64,000 nt of DNA from Dastarcus helophoroides. Its lineage: Eukaryota; Arthropoda; Insecta; Coleoptera; Bothrideridae. Positions 57,681 to 64,000 of this stretch are shown piece after piece. The first letter of the stretch is position 1. Every line of letters begins with the position of its first letter. The stretch lies in the NCBI GenBank assembly GCA_028583605.1, contig CM053329.1, positions 38,414,661 to 38,478,660 of the forward strand. Direction: 5' to 3'. Made by a program: the position numbers and the translations under genes. Below the pieces are notes generated by a model. The model saw nothing but the letters and a program-made list of their open reading frames with translations. It did not search any database and had not been told where the DNA came from.

Positions 57681-57699
57681 GGAGGAAGGGTTAAAAAAA

Positions 57700-59330
57700 T
57701 TCGACCTTCTTAAATTCAAGCTTTATTGAAACTATTGTCTTTCTTCAAAACTATGATTTCTATTTAAAAAATCCAACTTTTTTGCTTCGCCTTTTTTGAA
57801 AAATTGGACGTTTCCAATTTAATCTGGAAAATTTCGACTTTTTTCTTAAATTCAAGCTTTATGGAAACTATTATCTTTCTTCGAAACTACGATTTCTATT
57901 TCAAAATTCCAACCTTTTAGGTTTCAATTTTTTTTGAAAAATTAGACGTTTCCAAATTAAACTGGCAAATTTCGACTTTTTTTAAATTCAAGCTTTACTG
58001 AGACTATCGTCCTTTCTTAAAATCTACGAATTTCTATTTAAAAATTTCAACCCTTTTGCTTCAACATTTTTTGAAAAATTCGACGTTTCTAATTTAAACT
58101 GGAAAATTTCGATTTTTTTTTAAAATTTAAGCTTTATTGAAACTGTAGTCTTTCTTCGAAACTACGATTTCTTTTTCAAAATTCCAACCTTTTTGTTTCG
58201 ATTTTTTTTTAAATTAGACCTTTCCAAATTAAACTGGAAAATTTCGACTTTTTTTAAATTCAAGCTTTATTGAGACATTTTTTTTTCAAAACTACGATTT
58301 CTATTTACCAATTCTAAACTATTTGCTTTGACTTTTTTTGAAAAATTGGACGTCTCCAATTTAAACTGGAAAATTTTGACTTTTTTTAAATTCAAGCCTT
58401 ATCCTTATTGGGACTGTTGTCTTTCTTCAAAACTATGATTTCTGTTTGAAAATTCAACTTTTTTGCTTTGACTTTTCTTGAAAAGTTGGACGTTTCCAAT
58501 TTAAACTGGAAAATTTCGACCTTTTTTAAATTCAAGGTTTATTGAAACTGTTGTCTTTCTTCAAAACTGCGATTTCTATTTACAAGTTCCAACTATTTTT
58601 GCTACGACTTTTTTTTTGAAAAATTGGACGTTTTCCAATTTAAAGTGGAAAATTTCGACTTTTTTTAAATTCAAGCTTTACTGAGACATTTTTTTTCAAA
58701 ACTACGATTTCTATTTACCAATTCTAAACTTTTTGCTTCGACTTTTTTTGAAAAATTGGACGTCTCCAATTTAAACTGGAAAATTTCGACTTTTTTTAAA
58801 TTCAAGCCTTATCCTTACTGAGACTGTTGTCTTTCTTCAAAACTACGATTTCTGTTTGAAAATTCAACTTTTTTGCTTTGACTTTTCTTGAAAAGTTGGA
58901 CATTTCCAATTTAAACTGGAAAATTTCGACCTTTTTTAAATTCAAGGTTTATTGAAACTGTTGTCTTTCTTCAAAACTGCGATTTCTGTTTAAAAGTTCC
59001 AACTATTTTTGTTACGACTTTTTTTTTGAAAAATTGGACGTTTCCAATTTAAAGTGGAAAATTTCAACTTTTTTAGATTCAAGCTTTATTGAAACTGTTG
59101 TCTTTCTTAAAAACTACGATTTCTAGTTGAAGATCACAACTTTTTTGTTTCCCCTTTTTTTGAAAAGTTGGACGCCTCCAATTTAAACTGGAAAATTTTT
59201 CTTTTTTTTTTAAATTCAAGCTTTATTGAAACTCTTATCTTCAAAATTACGATTTTCATTTGAAAATCCCAACTTTTCTGCTTCAACTTTTCTTGGAAAG
59301 TTTGACGTTTCCAATTTAAACGTTTATTCA
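57700..59330. repeat. Satellite with a unit of about 137 bp and a 411-bp higher-order period
   Basis: TTAAATTCAAGCTTTATTG recurs about every 137 bp (near 57709, 57846, 57982, 58122, 58254, 58387, 58527, 58666, 58797, 58937, 59077, 59214). Units carry AAAACTACGATTTCTATTT and GGACGTTTCCAATTTAAACT. Variants recur every third unit: CAAGCCTTATCCTTA appears at about 58394 and 58804, giving a trimer of about 411 bp. Confidence 0.85.
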
Positions 59331-60404
59331 AAATTTTCACATTTCAATTTTCGAAATCTTGACTTTTTGACAATTTTTACCTTTAGTTGAATATTATGGT
59401 TTTTTAATTTTGGATTATTTTAAAAATTTTGATCTTTTCTAATACTTTAACTCGTTTTAAATATTTCAAATCTTTTTTGAAAATGTCCAGCTTTTTGATT
59501 CAAAATTAACTATCAATTCGACATTTTTAAATTGACCCCTTTTAGAAATTGCTACTTTAAATCTGTTTTAATTCAACTTTTTTTGAAAATTTCAACTATT
59601 TCGATTTTTCCAAAATTTCGACTTTTTTTAATTCAGGCTTTATTGAAAATTTTACCCAAAAATGTTGACCCTATATTTCAACACGTTTAAAATACTTGAG
59701 TCTTTCTTGAAAATGTCGACCTTTCAAAATTACGACTTTTCAAAAGTACGACTTTTCAAAATTTCGACTTTTCAAAAGTACGACTTTTCAAAATTTCGTC
59801 TGTTTAAAATATTGACTTTTCGAAATTTCGACTTTTTAAAATTTCGACATTTCCAAATTTTCACCTTTTTCAAATTTTAACCTTTTTCAAAATTTCCAGC
59901 TTATTTTATTTTTAAGTGTACTCTTTTTTGGGAAATTTCAACTCCTCGTAGTACTTTGGTAAATTTTGACCATTTTGGAAATTTCGATCTTTTTTAAAAT
60001 GTCGACTTCATTTTAAAGACTGAGTTTTTTTTAATTTTAACTTTTTTATATCAAATTCGACTTTTTGTCCATTTTAAAGTAGTTTTTTCCTGAAATGTTA
60101 CCCTTTTTGGAAATTTCGATTTTTTCGAAAAGTGGCAGTTTTATTTAAATTTTGCTAATTTAAAAAATATCGACGAAATTCACATAAGGGTTTCCTACAG
60201 CTATCTCCGAAATTTTGAGGTTATCTTCGAAAAGAAGTTTTTTGGATTTTTCGTTTTTTTTTAAGTTTTGACTTTCATGAGAGTGTCTACTTTCGATTAA
60301 GATACGTAGGCTTTTTGAAATTGTCTCTATTTTCAAGATTATTTTTCCTTTGTAAATGTCGACTGTTTTTTATTTCCTTTTTTTTGAAATATTTATTTTT
60401 TGAA

Positions 60405-60440
60405 TGTCTCTCTCTCTCTATCTCTCTCTTTTTTTTCTCT

Positions 60441-60474
<34 letters not shown>
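60405..60474. repeat. (CT)n microsatellite
   Basis: A run of CT dinucleotides is interrupted by a T-tract and a few substitutions. It directly precedes CTGCAG and GC-rich motif copy 1. ORFs reading through (SLSLSL or REREREK) are artefacts. Confidence 0.95.
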
Positions 60475-60476
<2 letters not shown>

Positions 60477-60479
60477 CTG

Positions 60480-60540
60480 CAGCTATCTCCGCTGACCGAG
60501 GAAAGACTTGTGGATCGTAGACGACAACGGCAGGTCAAAA
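60480..60540 (+). repeat. GC-rich 57-bp motif, copy 1 (others at 60765, 61924, 62196, 62641)
   Basis: The motif reads CAGCTATCTCCGCTGACCGA, GGAAAGACTTGTGGATCG, TAGACGACAACGGCAGGTCA. Copies at 60765-60820, 61924-61980, 62196-62251 and 62641-62698 keep the start, the GATCGTAG centre and GGCAACGGCAGGTCAAA almost unchanged. It looks like a short exon framed by CAG and AG-GT, but indels differ between copies and no family is recognised. Confidence 0.7.
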
Positions 60541-60840
60541 TAGAAAGTACATTATTTTCTCCCATTTAAAACTTGGACGTACGTGGACATAGTCCACGTA
60601 TTTACGAAATTGAATTCAAAAAATATTAATTTTGGGAGAAATTTGACTACATTTCCTGAAATGATATTATTGATGTCAACTTTTTTCATTTATTTTTATC
60701 GGCCGCGCGTGATTTACTAAAAGAGAATTCGTAAGGGTTCCCTGTACTGTATCTCGAATTGGGGCAGCTATCTCCGCTGAGAAAAGCCGGTGGACCGTAG
60801 ACGGCAACGGCAGGTCAAAGTAAACACTACATTAAGATAG

Positions 60841-62290
60841 ACAATACGCATTTGTTTCGATTTTTTTTGAGAAGTTGGACGTTTCCAATTTAAATTGGAA
60901 TATTTCGACTTTTTTTTTAAATTCAAGCTTTATTGAAACTGTTGCCTTTCTTCAAAACTACGATTTCTATTCGAAAATCCCAACTTTTCTGTTTCGATTT
61001 TTTTTGGAAAGTTTGACTTTTCCAATTTAAACTTTTATTCAAAATTTTCATATTTCAATCTTCGAAATCTTGACTTTTTGACAATGTTTACCTTTAGTTG
61101 AAAATTATGGTTTTTTAATTTTGGATTATATTGAAAATTTTGATCTTTTTTAATATTTAATCCCTTTTAAATATTTCAAATCTTCCTTGAAAATGTCCAG
61201 CTTCTTTATTCAAAATTACATACTAATTGTACATTTTCAAATTCTCTCCTTTTTGAAATTGCCACTTTAAACCTGTTGTAATCCTACTCTTTTTGAAAAT
61301 TTCAGGTCCGTTCCAATTTTTTCCAAAACATCCACTTTTTTTAATTCAGGCTTTATTGGCAATTTTACTCTAAAATGTTGACCCTATATTTCAACCCGTT
61401 TAAAATACTTGGATTCTTTCTTGAAAATGTCGACTTTTCAAAATTTCGACTTTTCAAAATTTTGACTTTTCAAAATTTCGACTTTTCAAAATTTCGACTT
61501 TTCAAAAGTACGACGTATCAAAATTTCGACTTCTCAAAATTTCGACTTTTCTAAATTTCGACTTTTCATAATTTCGACATTTTCAAATTTTCACCTTTTT
61601 CAAATTTTTACCTTTTTGAAAATTTCGAGCTTACTTTATTTATAAGTCTACTTTTTTTTTTTGGAAAATTTCAACTCATTCTCGATTCTTTGGTAAATTT
61701 TGACCATTTTGGAAATTTCGACCTTTTTAAAATGTCGACTTCATTTCAAAGACTGAATTTCTTTTAATTTTAACTTTTTTATATCAAAGGCGACTTTTTC
61801 TACATTTTTAAGTAGTTTTTTCTTGAAATGTTGCCCTTTTTGGAAATTTCGATTTTTTCGAAAAGTGGCACTTTTATTTAAGTTTTGCTAATTTAAAAAA
61901 TATCGTCGAAATTCAGCCAAATGCAGCTATCTTCGCTGAGGAAAGACCGGTGGATCGTAGGCGGCAACGGCAGGTCAAAATACAAAGTACATTTTTTTCT
62001 TTGATTTAAAACTTCCCTGGACACAGTTCGCGTATTTACAAAATTGAATTAAAAAAGTATTAATTTTGGGGGAAATCCGACGACATTTCCTGAAATAATA
62101 TTATTGATGTCAAATTTTTTCATTCATTTTTATCGGCCGCGCGAGATTTACTAAAAGAGAATTCATAAGGGTTCCCTGTACATCTCGAATTGGGGCAGCT
62201 ATCTCCGCTGAGAAAAGCTCGTTGGACCCTAGGCGGCAACGGCAGGTCAAATTAAAAAGTACATTAAGATAGACAATACGCATTTGCCTC
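60841..62290. repeat. T-rich block, second copy of the 1.7-kb duplication
   Basis: It starts with one or two 137-bp satellite units (60850-61030) and then follows 59331-60840. At about 61432-61600 are ten near-perfect tandem copies of AAAATTTCGACTTTTC. It contains GC-rich motif copies 3 and 4 and the GGGTTCCCTGTAC - CATCTCGAATTGGGGCAG leader that also precedes copy 2. It lacks the (CT)n run. Confidence 0.8.
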
Positions 62291-63650
62291 TCTAAGCTCT
62301 AATTTTAACCTATCATACCAAGAAACAAGCTATTCCTTTAAATTTCATGAATTACGAATATAAGGTACATTTTATCCCATTTAAAACTTTCATGGTCGGC
62401 GTATTTACCAAATTAAAGTCAAAAACTATTAATTTCGGAAAAATTTGACGTTTCCTAAAATGATTTTTCTGATAATATCAACTTTTTTCAATATTTCAGT
62501 TTGTGTTTGCAAATTTCGTTTTTTGTTAAAAATTTTTCTTTCCTCAAAATTTCGATTTTTCGAAATTTTGAGGTTATCTTCGAAAAGAAGTTTTTTGGAT
62601 TTTTCGTTTTTTTTTAAGTTTCGACTTTCATGAGAGTGTCTATCTCCGCTGACCGAGGAAAGACTTGTGAATCGTAGACGGCAACGGCAGGTCAAAATAG
62701 AAAGTACATTATTTTCTCCCATTTAAAACTTTCCTGTATTTACAAAATTGAATTCAAAAAATATTAATTGACAACACTTTGCAACAAATTTAAAAAAATA
62801 CCGACTTTTTTACTTATTGGAGAATTTCAGTTTTTTCTTGAAATGTTGCCCTTTTTAGAAATTTCGAACTTTTTGAAAAAATGCAGTTTTATTTAAATTT
62901 TGTAAATTTTAAATACTTCGACTTTTTGAAAATTTTGAATTTAAAAATTTCGTAATTTTTGTTGAACATTTAGACATTTTCAGGAAATCACCTTTCTTCA
63001 AAATGTTTTCGATAAAGTGACAGATTTTAAACAATTTGAAAACATCGTCTTCAAATTTAGACCTTTTCTCAATATTTTGCATTATTTTAAAAATTTCGAC
63101 TTTCATAGTTTCTGGTTATTCGAAAATTTCTTTTTTTAATCTTTTGACTTTTTTAAGACTCTTTGTAAAGGATTTTTGTAAAGCATTCTACTCATTTTGG
63201 AAATTTCGATTTTACCGTAAATTTTTATTTTTCTTAATTTCGATTTTTCAAATTTCAATTTTTCAAAATTTAATTGTTCAAAGTTCAATTCTTCAAATTT
63301 CAATTTTTAAAAATGTTGACTTTTTTCAGAATTTTATCTACTCAGCCCTTGAAATTTTGCTTTTTTTGTAAACCTGGACTTTTTAAAAATTCTTTTTAAA
63401 ATCCTTTTTTAAAAATCTTGTTTTATTTTGGAATTTTTAAAATTTTAACTTTGTTTTAAGAACTTTTTTGAAAATCTCGCCCTTTTTTCAAAATATTGCC
63501 TTTCAAGATCTAGGTATTGAATTTTTGAACATTTCGACTTAAACAATTTTAAAATTTTTGCTCTTTTTTAAGAATTCTATTTTTTTTACAAAATTTCGAC
63601 TTTTTCGAATTTTTTTCTGAAGATTTGTTAAACAACTACAAAAATTATAC
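62291..63650. repeat. T-rich degenerate satellite with a third partial copy of the duplication
   Basis: Bases 62565-62760 repeat 60210-60625 with the segment between GAGAGTGTCTA and CTATCTCCGCTGACC collapsed, removing the (CT)n part. The rest is irregular TTTCGACTTTTT-type repeat; 63235-63320 has five variants of AATTTCAATTTTTCAA. ORFs here are repeat products. Confidence 0.7.
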
Positions 63651-64000
63651 AAATGTGCTTTGCCATATGCTAATCTACATGATGTATAAGTAAAAAATAT
63701 TAAAATAAAGTAACTTGCCGTCCTTTACGGGGGCAAGGTTGCCATATTTATTTGTATTTCTTTAAAACTGATACTTGCGTATTTTAGTTTATGAACTTTG
63801 TTGTAAATAAAATACTGGCCCCTAATTCCTACCTCCTTGTGGAAGTGCAGTTGTTGCACCCCCATCAGAAGGCCTGCTGGTATCTTATTCTTTTAAATTT
63901 GAAACGATTTTCTTTTCACGTTCGAGTTACAAGCTTTCAAATTTCTCACATAAAATCGTACTGGCCCTAATGTTTTAAACTCATAGCACATCTGTGTAAT
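63651..64000. other. Single-copy right flank
   Basis: No gene recognised. Two short hairpins are visible: CTTGCC / GGCAAG (63714-63737) and GTGCA / TGCAC near 63846-63860. An AATAAA lies near 63807 but there is no upstream coding sequence to connect it to. Confidence 0.4.

Larger units (their letters stand above)
59331..60840. repeat. T-rich block, first copy of a 1.7-kb duplication
   Basis: The block matches 61040-62290 at a spacing of about 1,711 bp (TTTCAACACGTTTAAAATAC at 59676 against the copy at 61387). It contains tandem AAAATTTCGACTTTTC units at about 59735-59850. Downstream are a (CT)n run and two GC-rich motif copies. Confidence 0.8.

Noticed and set aside
60287..60569. ORFs with RERERE or SLSLSL runs
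   Set aside because: They are translations of the (CT)n microsatellite.
44178..64000. Catalytic HCxxGxNRTG exon of the phosphatase
   Set aside because: Looked for in the single-copy parts (44178-44640, 54776-56275, 63651-64000) and not found. It probably lies beyond the window.

Overview
The window is nuclear DNA of an animal, most likely an insect (perhaps a beetle; that last step is a guess). It has spliced exons with GT/AG borders, LTR and LINE retroelement remains, short inverted-repeat transposons, tRNA-like Pol III segments and satellite arrays. There is no operon structure and no long intact ORF. About three quarters of the 64 kb is tandem or degenerate AT-rich repeat.

Only one protein-coding gene can be supported. 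Three small plus-strand exons (32985-33019, 42967-43060, 44095-44177) join in frame, with compatible intron phases, into about 70 codons. These match the N-terminal half of a PIR1/DUSP11-type RNA 5'-phosphatase, part of the cysteine-phosphatase superfamily that also holds the mRNA capping enzyme triphosphatase. The introns are about 9.9 kb, 1.0 kb and more than 19.8 kb, and are filled with satellites. The exon with the catalytic Cys-x5-Arg loop and the first exons were not found here. If the gene reaches both window ends, nearly the whole window is intronic.

Layout. 1-1128: single-copy sequence with one foldback MITE. 1129-4282: a hAT-like element with an 8-bp target duplication, carrying about 2.5 kb of degenerate satellite. 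4344-5870: nested elements, including a minus-strand LTR whose leader region has expanded into about 90 copies of an octamer, and a LINE reverse-transcriptase relic. 6600-7600, 10800-11790, 14820-20530, 29850-31770, 48230-50040 and 56630-63650: one loose satellite superfamily built on a GTCGAAATTTTGAAAA-like core, seen in both orientations. 8526-13680: TTAATTAA-rich array with internal dyads. 20885-25450: LINE tail, a TIR transposon, a tRNA-like SINE head, GC-rich single-copy patches, a three-copy tandem repeat and a solo LTR with ATAT target duplication. 25454-28606: a roughly 318-bp satellite made of MITE copies and itself bounded by MITE termini. 32095-32271: a near-perfect palindrome. 33215-40530: two related satellites (about 760 and 432 bp). 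40510-42960 and 45070-48230: a third satellite (about 780 bp) on both sides of exons 2 and 3. 50040-54420: a 328-bp satellite. 56276-56626: a second solo LTR, inverted. 57340-57680: G-tracts. 57700-63650: 137-bp repeats and a 1.7-kb duplication with five copies of a GC-rich 57-bp motif.

The main story is repeat evolution inside one gene's introns: transposons (LTR, MITE, hAT-like) appear to have seeded or captured tandem arrays at several independent places.
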